The notes below the pieces were generated by a model. That model did no database searches. It saw only the letters and a list, made by a program, of their open reading frames with translations, and was not told where the DNA came from. Shown piece after piece: positions 25,634-37,471 of a stretch of 64,000 bases of DNA (positions are counted from its first letter, which is position 1; each line of letters starts with the position of its first letter). The stretch is from contig OW028584.1 of NCBI GenBank assembly GCA_932294295.1, forward strand, positions 10,548,407 to 10,612,406, read 5' to 3'. Made by a program: the position numbers and the translations under genes. The stretch comes from Alitta virens (lineage: Eukaryota > Annelida > Polychaeta > Phyllodocida > Nereididae).

Positions 25634-26859
25634 AAAAACTTTAATATGATGAATTTATATTGCATTTATTCTGAGGAAATATTCACGTTTTAAGACTGAC
25701 CCTGATACCATGCCCACTAGATTGACCCAACATTGATCCGACAATGGAGACGCCAGCCTAATTTCGAGCCAATGTGTGTTGATATTAGGGAAGAACATGT
25801 TTCAAGAGTGGTGAAAATGTTGATGTTGTCTAAAACAGAAAACATGCCACATCAGTGCGATGTCAACCCACCATGGCCAACACTGGTCAACAATGGTCAA
25901 CGATGATCAACAATTGTCACCAATGGCCAACGATGTCTAACGATTGCCAATGTTGGAATGATAGCAACCCGATTTGGCATGCTATCTGGCAATAACTGAT
26001 GCTTTCAGCAGTTTTAATTTTAGTAGTGATTTCTCGCATGGTACCCAGATAGCATTCCAAATCAGCCCAGCATCGTTTTCATATAGGCCACTGTAGTTAG
26101 AACATTGTATTTACATCGCCGACATCGTGTGGACATTGAAACGATTTGGAATGCTATCTGTGTAATCCAAACTTATAAAAAGAGAGTTGGAGTGCTGTTG
26201 GGTTAAAAAAAAAATAGGCAAATTTAATTGCAGGGCACTGGTCTTGCCAATAGCACATGCCACGTTGAATCTACATCATTTTAATTTTTGCCATCACTTG
26301 GAAATCACTGAATTTCATATTTCATGATCGGCTAAATTGACCATTAAAAATTATGGTTGGTTTTCACATAGATAATCTCAGCACATTATATACATATTTG
26401 CATGCATTATTCAGACATTGAGTAACTCAATCTAAAATCTTGGCGAATATGTGCAGTTTGATGGAAGTTGACCATTACATGTGATTCAGTCTGCACTTCT
26501 CCAGTAGTACACAGTTTTGTTCCTGTGGTACTCTCAACCACCTGTCTGTTTCCACTTTGAGGCGGTTGGAAGACAAACAGTCTGGTAAAGGCCTTATGGG
26601 AGACCTCCTGGATGGGGTGTGGGGACAGATTTGGGTTAAAAATTTGTACATAATGCTACTAGAAGTCATTGCTGATCTTGTCCAGGAGGGGCATCACTGA
26701 ATGATCTTGTGGGATTGAATGTGATGTGGCCCAGCTCATCTAGATACACACAGTTCAATAGCAAATTTCAGGGGGTAAGAGTCATACAATTTTGATTGAG
26801 TGAATCCCTTAAAGAAATTGGTTTGTTTCTTTGTAATCCAACTTTGTATGGAGGGGATA
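25634..26859. other. 3' flank of the IgGFc-like gene; repeat-rich
   Basis: Besides the duplicated block at 26000-26200, 25850-25990 is a degenerate run of (A/G)ATGGCCAAC-type units ending in CGATTTGGCATGCTATCTGG. The same end motif appears near 50215-50245. No gene seen. Confidence 0.55.
26000..26200. repeat. Local duplication unit with palindromic MITE, copy 2
   Basis: Same order of blocks as 24940-25140, including the MITE at 26044-26162 and the flank AAGAGAGTTGGAGTGCTG. The shared host flanks show that the MITE was duplicated with its surroundings and did not insert twice. Confidence 0.8.
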
Positions 26860-27054
26860 CCAAGTCCCGCATGCACCATGGGTGGGGTCAGCACAGACAC
26901 AAGGCCCTCTGATTTAATGTCTCATGCAATCGACATCCACCTGGGATGTAGCTCGTGAAGAGTGCCTGGGTCGGGGTTCGAACCCAGGTCCTTGAGCATA
27001 GCTGGCCAAAATGGAATTGGCTGATGCCTTAACCATTAGGCCATCAAGCTGCTT
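26860..27054 (-). mobile_element. SINE-1, copy with tRNA-like head
   Basis: On the minus strand the element begins with GATGGCCTAATGGTTAAGGC (A box) and continues to GGGTTCGAACCC (B box) at about 26974-26985, then the family body CACTCTTCACGAGCTAC and GATGTCGATTGCATGAGAC. This copy defines SINE-1 as tRNA-derived and Pol III-type. Confidence 0.75.
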
Positions 27055-28070
27055 ATATAATTAAGATCTTCTGGTAACTTTTTTTTTACTATTACAAGCT
27101 AAAGTTGAGCCAACATGGTGTTATTTAACATATGTACGCTCAATTTGGTCATATCATATTCTTTATTAAGAAATTGTATTTGTCTTATTCATTATATATA
27201 AGAATAACATTAAAAATTGCAACATACTTCTTGAATAACAATGCTTAATTTCACTTTTCAAGTTTTTATTATGAAAACTATATACAGCTGTTATGTGTCA
27301 GATGCAATTTCATTGCAAAAGCTTAAAAAATGATGGTTATGTACAATGTTATACCTGTTGACTAAGGCTTCATGGCTTGTTATTGTAATACACACACTTT
27401 GTATTATGTTCAATTTATTGAAATTGTCACAGCTGATGTTTTTGTAATATTAGATTTTTTTGTGTAATATTTGCAGTTGAACTTTACAATAAATAGGGCT
27501 AGTGCCGTTTGGTTTGGTAAAGTGCTAGTGTCATTTAGTATGGCCCTGATAGCAATCGCAATCGGAATGACATCGGCACGATGTCTGCGATGTTGAAACG
27601 ATGTAATGTTATGTAAGTTACTTTTTCATTCGCTTTTCTTTTTTCACATAAAGTATGAAACAACATGTGCAAATTGACAGAAATAGTAGCAAATAAATCT
27701 TAACGTGTTTCTTTATCTTAAGAAAAATTGTCATAATAATGAAAAAAAAAAGTAGTTATGAAAGTTGGGGATTGATTTTAAATTATGAAAGAAAGGGGAA
27801 ATTTATTTTGAATTCTATCATAGACGTTTTTAAAATTTCAATTACAGATTCTTTATCTCAATGAAATTGACAAGTCTCAACTGTAAAGTTCCACTGATTT
27901 TCTCCTTTTCAAATATAGCGTTTAAACAAATACATATTATTATTGATGAATATAATCACTCAAACTACACATTGTCATTGATTAATACACAATCGTCAAA
28001 AAGATATTCTGATGCTTATGACTTTATGAATACAAATAGCTTCTCATAAATAACAACTTGGAATGACAAA
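27055..28070. other. AT-rich intergenic with a half MITE at 27540-27605
   Basis: CCCTGATAGCAATCGCAATCG ... GATGTTGAAACGATGT at 27543-27603 matches one half of the palindromic MITE family. Otherwise no feature. Confidence 0.5.
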
Positions 28071-28072
28071 TA

Positions 28073-28252
28073 CAGTATGGTCCAAAAATACTCAACCGCT
28101 TGCTGAAAACATTAAATTTTGTATCTCCAACGAAGTTATGTTTGTTACTTCTTTAACAACAAAACATTAATGAATTATTAAAAAATGTAAAACGGTATTA
28201 AATTAATTTCAGTCATATTTTAACAGATGTTATTTTTGGCCCCATACTGCAT
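28073..28252. mobile_element. Mariner-like MITE
   Basis: Ends are ACAGTATGGTCCAAAAATA and, reverse-complemented, GCAGTATGGGGCCAAAAATA, about 180 bp apart, beside TA/CA dinucleotides. No transposase is present. CAGTATGG termini suggest Tc1/mariner but do not prove it. Confidence 0.5.
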
Positions 28253-28737
28253 TGGAAACCAAATAACCATTAAGCCTAAAACAGAATATATTTTTGTGAG
28301 TTATAGGTTGCCATTGTTAGCTAAGTCTTTTTTTTTAAACAAAATTATTGAATTAGCATTAAAATGTACGAATGTCTGAATGTCTGAATAGTTTTTTGGC
28401 ATATGTTTTTACTTGTATTCAAGTTGTGTTTTTACCATAACATAATAATAATGAAATTTTTTTGTTTGTCAGAACACTGAAAACATTAATAGAAAAAATA
28501 TCAGTTGTGTGGTGTAGTTTGGGTTTTACTAGCTATAAATAGTCTTTGTGTATTACATTCTTAGGCACTATTTTTAAAGTAGGAAAATCCTACATTACAA
28601 TATACAGTACGCAAGTTGTGTTTCCCCACATTGATAAATCATTTTTTACAACAGAACAGAAACTTTAAGTTTCAAGTACATTAATTTTCACATGGGCGTG
28701 ACAAAACATTTTCTACATGTAACGCAACATGGCCTCA

Positions 28738-28858
28738 TACCCTGATAGCATTCCAAATCGTATCGACATCAGCACCACATCTGCGATGTTGATACGATGT
28801 TCCGACAGTGGCCAATATAGAAACAATGCTGGGCCGATTTGAAATGCTATCAGGGTAA
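28738..28858. mobile_element. Palindromic MITE-A, best-preserved copy
   Basis: ACCCTGATAGCATTCCAAATCG at one end and its near-perfect complement CGATTTGAAATGCTATCAGGGT at the other, 120 bp in all. It matches copies at 24984, 26044, 37240, 50027, 60320, 61864 and 63408. Confidence 0.85.
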
Positions 28859-29645
28859 GCTATACACAGATTTTTAAAAATTAACGGAACAAATTGCATC
28901 CAAGTTTGATGTATCAAACATATTGTAAGTGTGTGACTAACGAAAACTTAGTGTCTGCTTTTAGCAAAGGAAACCATCAAAGTAAAAGTTTATCAGCACA
29001 AGGATAATAGATGATGACAGTGAGCACATTTGATGCTATTGGGCAGGAACTGATGATTCATAAACTGTATAGGTATCTTATATGTACAATATGAATCACC
29101 CTCTCATTATCTATCATCTCAGCATTATCACCAGGGGTGGTCCCAATTTCAGCACTTCTGCTACAGGCATGTCACATTGGCACATCATGATTATTATAAA
29201 TTTTCACATTGGAACTTTAATTCGACTGTTCCCTATAATTGTAATGCTTATTATTATGATTTCGTAAATGTGCGGTCATACCCAATAAAGTCAGTTTAGT
29301 TCAGTATCAATCAAGAGTCATTGACACACCTGGACAACTAGCTACCTACACTGGCATGTTTTGAAACTGCTCTGAAGTCTCCTCTTGGGTTTCTGAAAAT
29401 ACATAGAAACATTTTTTGTAATTCATTGTACAAATTACATGTACACGTTAAGAAAGAATTATGAATTGATATTTTAAATAAATGACATATTTAAAAGAGA
29501 CAATCGTGTAAAGTTCACTGTGAAGAGAGAATGGAGCACCACAGAATATCCAGAAATTACAAGCACCAAAAAAGGGTGGAAAAAAAAATTCTATATAGTT
29601 TTTGCTGGAATCACATAAAAAGTACGTTTTTCGTCAAATATTCCA

Positions 29646-32296
29646 TCACAAAAATGATTGGAAGCCACATAAACAATAATTACCATTTTGATTCAACTTC
29701 TTGTCCAAAAAGTATCTGATGTATTTCGTGTTGAGAATGCCCCCTTGTCCTTCTTCATATCCACCATCAATCAAGACCCCCTTGCAAAGAACACTTGAGC
29801 CAGACAGAATCCTCATGAGCAAAAAAAGACCTCCTACTGATCCTAACCATGGCCCTGCTACTTCACTGGAACCAATCTGAAATTATGTGAACGCCAATGT
29901 TATTGGGTTGTGTGTCGCTATCATCGCCAATGATTTCCATGATCCATCAACATTACAATTACATCTGTACACCATTAGCAGGCTCATTCAGTTCAACCTT
30001 GAGCCTTTCTCAACTCCAGCACGGCACTCCCTAGATAGATAGATAGATAGGTAGATAGGTAGATAGGTAGGTAGGTAGGTAGGTAGGTAGGTACCTGAAG
30101 ATGCCCAGTGTAGAGCATCCACCAGCCCCGCCATGATGTTACGGCAGCAGTTCCCGCAAGAAGATAGAACAACTGGAATCGAAGTTAGAATAATAGCATT
30201 ATTCTACATCAATCTTAATGTTGATTGGGACCACCAACATTTTCTCACACAAAATAATGATCAATAGAAATTCCTTGTTATAGCAGCTGATTTTTTTGGT
30301 AACTATTTAATGACTGAGTTTTTGACAAATGATCTTATAGTCTTATAATGAAGTGTTTTTGTTTTTATTTTTTTATCAATATATTACTGGCTTAATATTG
30401 ATTTCAGCTATAGCTGAACTTTTTTCATCAAATAAAAAATAAATAGCACATTTAGGATGAACTGGAATTAGACCTAATTTAAACAGTTACCTGTTCGACT
30501 AAAGTTCTCCACATCCAGTGACCACTCTTGGAGTCAAGCGATTTGCACAGTTTGGACACTGGCAGCTGAAATTGAAAGAAGAAAATCATGAAATTAAGAT
30601 TAACCAATGTTTGGGAGATATCTTGAAATTATATGCTTGTCAATGATGAAATATCTGAACTTCCACCTCTCTACATTATGTTCTTTTTGTCAAAATTAAA
30701 CTTAAAATGTTTGCTAGTCTAAGTCTTCATGTGAGCAGGATGGGCAATTCAATACTCTATTCGTATAATTTCACTTTCATATAAGTAAAAGAGATGTGAT
30801 ATATTGACAATGACATGTAAACTCACGTATGTAGTTACCGCAGAAAGTTCATGCCTACCTGAAGCAAGTAAACGATCAAGGTCGAAAATGTCCCGAACGT
30901 CAGACAAACAATTGCGTTCTCTAGGAAGCTTAATGGACTCAGTTGGATGTCCCAAATGGACCATGACGTCATCCAGAACAATGGAACAAAGGTGTGGATG
31001 AGCAGCTGGCTGAAGCAGCAGTCAAGGATGAAACAAAAGCCACTGGTGCCCCACTGAAATCATCAAAACACGACCTAGGAGAAATACTGTGGGTTAAACG
31101 AGATATCAAAATGAAAATATAAAAAAAAGATCATAAAACTTAGGCTGCCTTTTGTTGGAATCGAGTCGGGCACCGGTATAATCCAGGATCGAGGTCCATT
31201 CCACAGATGATCGGAGGAGCGATGACATTTTTCAGTGTCCTAGTTGTGATGAATCCGGTGAGGACGGTCACTAAGAGGATTCCGATCCAAAGCAATTGGT
31301 TGTTGTAGACTGATTGCGCCTTTCCGACTGCAATAACTGCAAAGGTCCAGATACCATGCCAATTGCAGACGTTGCAAAGGGCAATGACTATGATGTAGAT
31401 GTTATTGAAAATGAACCAGGCCAAAAAATGGATGTTCCTGCTGTCAAACCAGGCAAAGACGTTTTGCAGACAATAGAATGACATCATTCCCAAGCAGCCA
31501 ATCAGAGTGGTTGTTATAGAGCGATGAACGACGTCTTCAGGATATAAATAGACATCAATTAGTGTCCATGTTCCCCACCAGAAGGCCACCACAAGTGGGG
31601 TGATTATTGTCAGGAGGATGATGTGGTCGAGTGCAGTCAAGCTCAGTTCTTTGCGGGAGAGCATCTGTAACACAAAAAAAATAGCCGCTAGCTGCAGTAC
31701 AACCTGTTACTTTATGTTCACTCCTTTCCACCCTTGTCACAGCTAGAACACTGATTTAACACCATGCTGCCTGCCACGAAACCAATGATCCAAACCTGCC
31801 TACTTGCAGCTATAATTAAAACATACCTTGGTAATTAATTAATGTATCAACATTTTGTCAGTTCTAAGCTTAGGACATCTCATGACAGTATTTTTAAGTC
31901 TTAACAAAAGTCTAATTTGAATAATTAAGCAGGTGGTAATAGAACAGTGCCAGCATATCATGCAAGGTCAGGTAGGCAGAACGATTTTCATGCAATCAAG
32001 TTATTAAAGAGTTATTGGGCAGCTAAAGAGTTAATTCACTGAAGACTATCCGATCTACCGACCCTTGCTTAATTTCAAGTGTGACTTGTGTTAAAGCTTA
32101 AAGGATAAAAAGCTGATAGCAAAAATCAATATCAAATCTTCAGAACTTTCACCATTATTCAAATATGATATTATAAAGGTTGTTTTTTCATCATAACCTT
32201 CATTAAATCAACAAAACACATTAGAATATGTTCATCTAGTAATTAAACTAATCTATATTGAAGTTAATAGAACACTGCAAATAGCATTACCTTCAT
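29646..32296 (-). CDS. Fuseless-family multipass membrane protein
   Basis: Six minus-strand exons join in phase 0: 32296-32291 (ATGAAG), 31664-31149, 31053-30859, 30565-30491, 30172-30095 and 29876-29646. They total 1101 nt, or 366 residues. Four copies of a two-helix unit each hold a tryptophan-rich motif: WWGTWTLID, NWHGIWTF, SWSIWDIQL and SWRGWWML. This gives about eight membrane segments, the pattern of the fuseless family. The C-terminus has LCKGVLIDGGYEEGQGG and TKYIRYFLD, typical of that family. In Drosophila, fuseless is a presynaptic membrane protein needed for calcium-channel placement; the role here is inferred by homology. All introns are GT-AG except the one after exon 2, which must be read as GC-AG (CAAAAG/GCAGCC) to avoid a TAA ten bases on. 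Short introns (95-370 bp) separate most exons. Confidence 0.8.
30034..30094. repeat. (GATA/GGTA)n microsatellite touching a splice donor
   Basis: GATA repeats grade into GGTA repeats and end exactly at the donor of fuseless exon 5. On the gene strand the intron starts GTACCTACCTACC. Confidence 0.95.
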
Positions 32297-32349
32297 GTGT
32301 TGTTGAGTTGAGATCTTGAGCAACTGAGAATGAGCAGTGGAGAGCACTG

Positions 32350-32358
32350 GGTTATAAA
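32350..32358 (-). promoter_or_regulatory. Possible TATA-like box of the fuseless gene
   Basis: On the gene strand CTTTATAACC lies about 55-60 bp upstream of the ATG, which would put transcription start 20-30 bp before the coding start. Non-consensus and unproven. Confidence 0.3.
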
Positions 32359-32479
32359 GATCAGGCAGGCCAGTTTGAGGTGGGCCCCTGTGGGGTGATA
32401 TGGCCTATTGTAAATAGATCGATGGAAAGTTAAAGGTAGATTGAAGTTTCAATGCCAACAGAACAAAAGAGAGAAAAAG

Positions 32480-32750
32480 TGCAGTATAGCGGACCCAGAT
32501 GTATGACCATATTTAACGAGCCTCATTGCCAGGCCTATGACGTACAAATGCTTGAAATCTATGACGTCACAAACTAATGCATCTTCACGATAAAGACAGC
32601 GTTTATTTTTGCTTTTTCCCCAAACCCCCGCTCATCTACACCAAATGTTATTTTAATTGTGCTAGAACTTCAAACTTGTGAAATATTTAATTAAATTTTA
32701 TTTTTAATGGGCGCCAAATATGGGCATAAATGTGGGTCCGCTATACTGCA
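32480..32750. mobile_element. TIR MITE, 271 bp, upstream of the fuseless gene
   Basis: Perfect 18-bp terminal inverted repeats, TGCAGTATAGCGGACCCA at 32480-32497 and its complement at 32733-32750. The interior is AT-rich with no ORF. CAGTATAGCGG ends recall mariner-type elements. It sits about 185 bp upstream of the fuseless start codon. Confidence 0.85.
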
Positions 32751-33904
32751 CCAAACCCCAAAAGAGTCACTCTTGGGATATCATTTTTGGCATCAACTGA
32801 TTTTCATGTTATAATTTGTTGTGCTACAGTTGATGGAATTGATACGTGAACTTCCATTCACTTGTAAAGTGAAATTTGCACTTGATGAGTCATTGGCGAT
32901 GCGTGGGCTTATGCCCTCTACTCATCATGGGATAGAACAACAACAGTGAAAAAATAGGAGTGTGACTAGACTGTAATCAAATTGGAAAGAATGAATTTCA
33001 ATCAGGAACCATAGGTCAAAGAATGATAAAACTTTCGAATACAGCATGATGATATTTATGGCACTATTTTGACATGTTTGTGTCAATCTAATCTAGAGGC
33101 ACAAATTTGAATCTAGAACCATGTAGGTAAATTAGCTGGGTTTGTTGTGAACAGTTGCTCAAATTCAGCTTCTGTTAACTGCATGCTCACAAGTAAATAA
33201 ACAACTATAGATGGTGTAAACACTGAGCAGCCAACTACGGAGATAAATACAAAGAAGATAAATATCGAAAGAAGTGAACATTTCATCAGAGGAAAATAAT
33301 GATAAGCACAAATGGAACCCTTCAAAGCATTCCAAATCATTTCAATGTCGGAACGACGTCGGTGATGTTGATTCAATCAGGGAAAGAATGATCTTTTCAC
33401 TCCACTTTACCCTAATAGCACAGTTGAGGCGCGTGATATCATAAAACATATTATGTCAAACGGTCGGTTGGCCTAAATGAAAAGAATCAGATTTTCCGGC
33501 TATGTGAGAACCCCCCTTATGTGTGCCAAATCAAGTGAATATCCAACATTGCCCAGTATGTGCCGGCTATGTGGCATTTTATCAAGTACATCTTTGTTTT
33601 CAGTGTTGTAGTGGAAAGAAAATAGAGATAAAATTATATCCAGAAAGTTTCAATAATAAGCCTAGGCCTACATTGTATCATGCCCAGACAGCTCGTCAGG
33701 TGAGCCAGACTTTTGCCCAAAATTGACCCAGTAATTTGCACAAATTGAAATAAAACTGAAAAGAAATTCTAAAACAGTAATGTTCTGAAATGAACAACTT
33801 CACTTTATTTCACTAACTAAAAGGTATGTTCTACTTAAATGTCTCATAATTTATTATTGAAAATCAGACTGGTTAAAATTGACTGAAATGGAGACTGGTG
33901 GATG
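32751..33904. other. Intergenic; half MITE-A near 33325-33385
   Basis: GCATTCCAAATCATTTCAATGTCG ... GGTGATGTTGATTCAATCAGGG is one decayed half of MITE-A. No supported gene. Confidence 0.5.
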
Positions 33905-34240
33905 GATTAGGGCTTTACGTCCTGTATTTCTGCACCTATTGGGCTAATTAGGACAGGCGGGGACCATCGCAATGAGATGATGGATGAAACGGCCATCCAA
34001 CATAGCCTCGACCGGGAATTTAACCAAGGACCCAGTGGTTGGAAGCCCCAAGTGACTAAGTATAGTCAACCCATATTACTCGCTCTGAATGATGACCTAG
34101 TGAAAAGAGCACTACACCACGTCTACTCATCTACATGTCCTATGCAGGGACAAATAAAAGACCCTACCCATGGGGTAGATTTGTAACATGGTGTGGACTC
34201 CAAGCATTTCATCATTGTATCTGCCTCCAGCAGTGATCAT
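33905..34240 (+). mobile_element. R2 repeat joined to SINE-1 tail
   Basis: The left part matches 11515-11650 (GGGCTTTACGTCCTGTATTT, GGATGAAACGGCCATCCAAC). The right part carries CCATGGGGTAGAT, ACATGGTGTGGACTCCAAG and CATCATTGTATCTGCCTCC of SINE-1. The fused order may be the full consensus of one family. Confidence 0.6.
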
Positions 34241-35069
34241 ATAAGTGATAAAAAAATTAAATTCCACCTTTTACCTTTTTCAAATAATTTTTTACATACA
34301 GTGGACTGATCATTTGCAAATGTACAGTATGTCACTTGCGTGAAATGGTTCTGTACAAATTGAAATGTTAAACATGGTTGCTTATCGATTTATTTATTTT
34401 TTAATCAATCCTATATGTCTATCAAGTCCTGAAAAGTCATAAGAATTAGTTACACTATATGAACAAGTTAAAACCAGACCATCCATGTCACACTTGAATC
34501 CAAGCTTGGTTTCTAAAAATAAAACTCCGCTCATACTATTAATCTTATACTCAAGAAAACATATCAGGTTTTATGGCCCAGTTAACAGTTGAGTCATACC
34601 CAACTTATTCATATAATAATTTGCTAGATTAATTTCCACTCAATCTATGAAATACTATAATATCATGAATATGATCAAATGAAAACAGACATGTTTGAGT
34701 CGTTTAATATGATTTATTTCATTAAATTCTTCTTTTAATGATGTATAATCTTTTATATATATACATGTCATGATGTGAACCTGTCACACAGGAGAATAAA
34801 TTAATATATTGCAATAGTTTGGAATACATTTTTAAATAAATATTCCTATGACTATGATTAGATTGTACAACAACAAAGGTTACATATGTACATTTACAAA
34901 TATGCTTAGAATTCAAATATCAAACAATTTCCAGTACATTATATAATAATATGTCATGAAATAAAAACAAAACTGTCTCCCTTCAAATGATTATGGTATA
35001 TTATTTTAGCAAGAATGAATATATAATATGCTGTGATTTGACATAATTTTCAGTCCTTCTTGTTTTACT
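34241..35069. other. AT-rich intergenic, no gene recognised
   Basis: Nothing recognisable beyond AT-rich sequence. Confidence 0.5.
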
Positions 35070-35236
35070 GTTTACTTGCTTACCTGCTGCTTGCTTACTT
35101 ACTTGCTTGCTTACTCACTTACTTACTCACCTACTTACTTACTTACTCATTTACTTACTTACTACTTACTTACTCACTCGCCCACCTACTTATCTACTTA
35201 CCTACTTACTTACTTACCTATTTACCTACTTACTTA
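35070..35236. repeat. (TTAC)n microsatellite
   Basis: Imperfect TTAC/TTGC/TCAC tetranucleotides. The Leu/Thr-rich open frames across it are artefacts. Confidence 0.95.
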
Positions 35237-35442
35237 CGATACATACTAATATCTTTATTCTGTACAATATGATTCAAACCAATTTCAATAGTTACGGGTT
35301 GTTTTTTACATATAAGGTAGTCAGGTGGAGCTCAGAAAGACTAACTAGGAGACAGATAAAGAGGGGGGGGGGGTCATAGAAGTTAGTCAGTTTTAGTAAA
35401 CATGGTGGCATGGTTTTGGCTAAGAAGTTCGTCAAAAGTTTT

Positions 35443-35651
35443 ACTTACAGCCAAATTCTTTGACTTGGAACCAAATTTTAATATTATAGTCTTGGATGCT
35501 AAACTCCAGATGACGTCATGTGAATCCAGGACTCCTATTGGCTGAGTGACTCCCTTAACCAATGGTAGTCCTGCATTCACATGACGTCATCTAGAGTTTA
35601 GCTTCCAAGTCTATGAGATTGATTTCCAACTCTATGAATTTGGCTGTAAGG
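35443..35651. mobile_element. Palindromic MITE-B, 209 bp, carrying two TGACGTCA sites
   Basis: The element is a near-palindrome. CTTACAGCCAAATTC, ACTTGGA(T/A)GCTAAACTC and AGATGACGTCATGTGAAT occur in order from both ends. Each arm holds TGACGTCA, the core CRE/ATF sequence. A half copy is at 18462-18585. Confidence 0.8.
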
Positions 35652-37239
35652 CATGGAACTGACTGATTATAAAAATACATGCAATGGGAAACTAGTCAGT
35701 CTACATACACGCCGACAAAATGTACAAAATAAATATAAATATTTTACCTTTACTAAATTTTGTGAAGAGAGATCCAGTCTTCAGTAGTTATACTCATATA
35801 TTCTTGCACTTATAATATTTGCATGTTAATGATATTGAAAAAATTTGCATTTGTAAATATATTTCACGTATTTGTATTTGAAAGCATTGGAGTGCGTTTG
35901 GAAAAATGTTAGGAAATGCAATATCTTAAACATCTCTGAATCAATTGCTAATCAAAAAGATTCTTAATTCTAATTTCACTATTTACTCTCCCTGAAGTGA
36001 TGATACTTGTTTCATCGTTGATCCCTTTTGTTCGTTTCAGTAAAATGATTTCTCATTCAAGTTATTGTCTTTAGAGTTTTGTTTCTTCTGTTGCAACTCT
36101 GGGATCCATGTGTACTATAAATGAGAAAAGAAATATTATTCAGATACATTCCACACAATATGGACAAAATATCTCAGCTTTCACTCAAAACAGCTAGGCC
36201 TAATTCTGTAGTTGATGTAGATTGTTATTCATCCCAGTTGATATCCAATGCGTGTGAGATTATAACTAGATATTTTGACAGTGTCCGGATCGAAGTGACT
36301 GTAGTAACCATCCGGGTAAATCCTGTACAAACCTTTCGATTATTCATTCACTACTTACCACCATGACAATTTTTATACAATTTGTTTTAAGTCTCTGTTA
36401 ATTTGGAGTTCTTAATTGGAGTTAAGGATGAAGCCTTTTAACTTCAACGACCAAAGCTGGTTTGAATGTAATCTTGACGCCCTGCTTAGGCTTAAGGTAC
36501 TCTTCAGAAATTTAGAAACTCTTTATCCAGATAGCCACAGGCGTTTGCCAACATATATGACATTGGTCAGTGACACACTTATACTCTAACTAATACCAAG
36601 GCTACTGACTGCCTTAATTGGCTTCTCATCTCAAGAGGCAGCAATGTCATTTGCAACAGCCAATCAGATTGTAGCTGAATACATTAGGAAATGCCCTGAA
36701 TTGATGGCAAATATTTTGCTAGTTTACCAGTTAGACTTAATACAAACAAATTAGCTTTATAGCATATAGGCTGGCTTATGGCATTGAATGTCTAACAGCG
36801 AAATTGCATATTATTTGTTTTGTTTGCATTGATTACACTCAATTCTCAAACAAAGATTACTTAGTTAGGTCACTTAATTGGCTTAAAGCTGGCAGCACAC
36901 TGTACTTGGGAGATATTGGCCAATCAGGAAGCACCATCATGTGTGTAGATGGTGAAATATGCAAATTAGCTGCCATTAGAGATGAGAATTGAACATTTCC
37001 AAGCGTACAGGCAACATAAATAATGGAAGTTATCACTTAGAATAAGAAGGAAAATTATTTTTGTGTATAATATAGTCATGTTTGATGTGTAATATGACAT
37101 TATTGACTGAAACTGGCCCATCATTGAAGGCAGTTGCGCAGGGGGAGTAAAAGCTGTTCTTGACAAAGTCAGTAGCCTTGGTCTTATCTTATAGTATACT
37201 AACTTACTAGGGGCTGTCATGATGGCAAATGCCTGCGAG
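35652..37239. other. Intergenic, no gene recognised
   Basis: Contains one 81-codon open frame (36121-36366) without splice support, homology that I recognise, or biased composition. I do not call it. Confidence 0.5.
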
Positions 37240-37356
37240 ATAGCATTCCAAATCGGTCCTGCGTCTTTTCTATGTCGGCCACCATCGGTACAACATCATT
37301 TCAACATCGCCAAAATTGTGCCGATGTTGAAAAACTTTGGAATGCTTTCTGGGTAT
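37240..37356. mobile_element. Palindromic MITE-A copy
   Basis: AGATAGCATTCCAAATCGG ... AACTTTGGAATGCTTTCTGGGT, with inner CAACATCGCC and GATGTTGAAA. Slightly decayed right end. Confidence 0.8.
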
Positions 37357-37471
37357 AGAGTTGATAACCATTGTCATTGGAGTTATGCCATAAGTACAGT
37401 ACTCGCATATATGGAACTGGTGTAGAGATAATGTTTGCATTTTTGCACGCTAAGGAAAAATACCACTGGAT

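Noticed and set aside
26965..27054. Possible tRNA gene (A and B boxes present)
   Set aside because: The arms do not pair into a cloverleaf and the sequence continues into a dispersed SINE body.
30749..31001. ORFs with VHLGHPTESIKLPRE and its opposite strand
   Set aside because: Both overlap fuseless exon 3 in other frames. Only the WSIWDIQL frame matches the family and the flanking splice phases.
35060..35379. Leu/Thr/Tyr-rich ORFs of 70-90 codons
   Set aside because: They are translations of a (TTAC)n tetranucleotide repeat in different frames.
36121..36366. 81-codon ORF
   Set aside because: No splice-site support, no recognised motif and ordinary AT-rich composition; such length is expected by chance in 64 kb.
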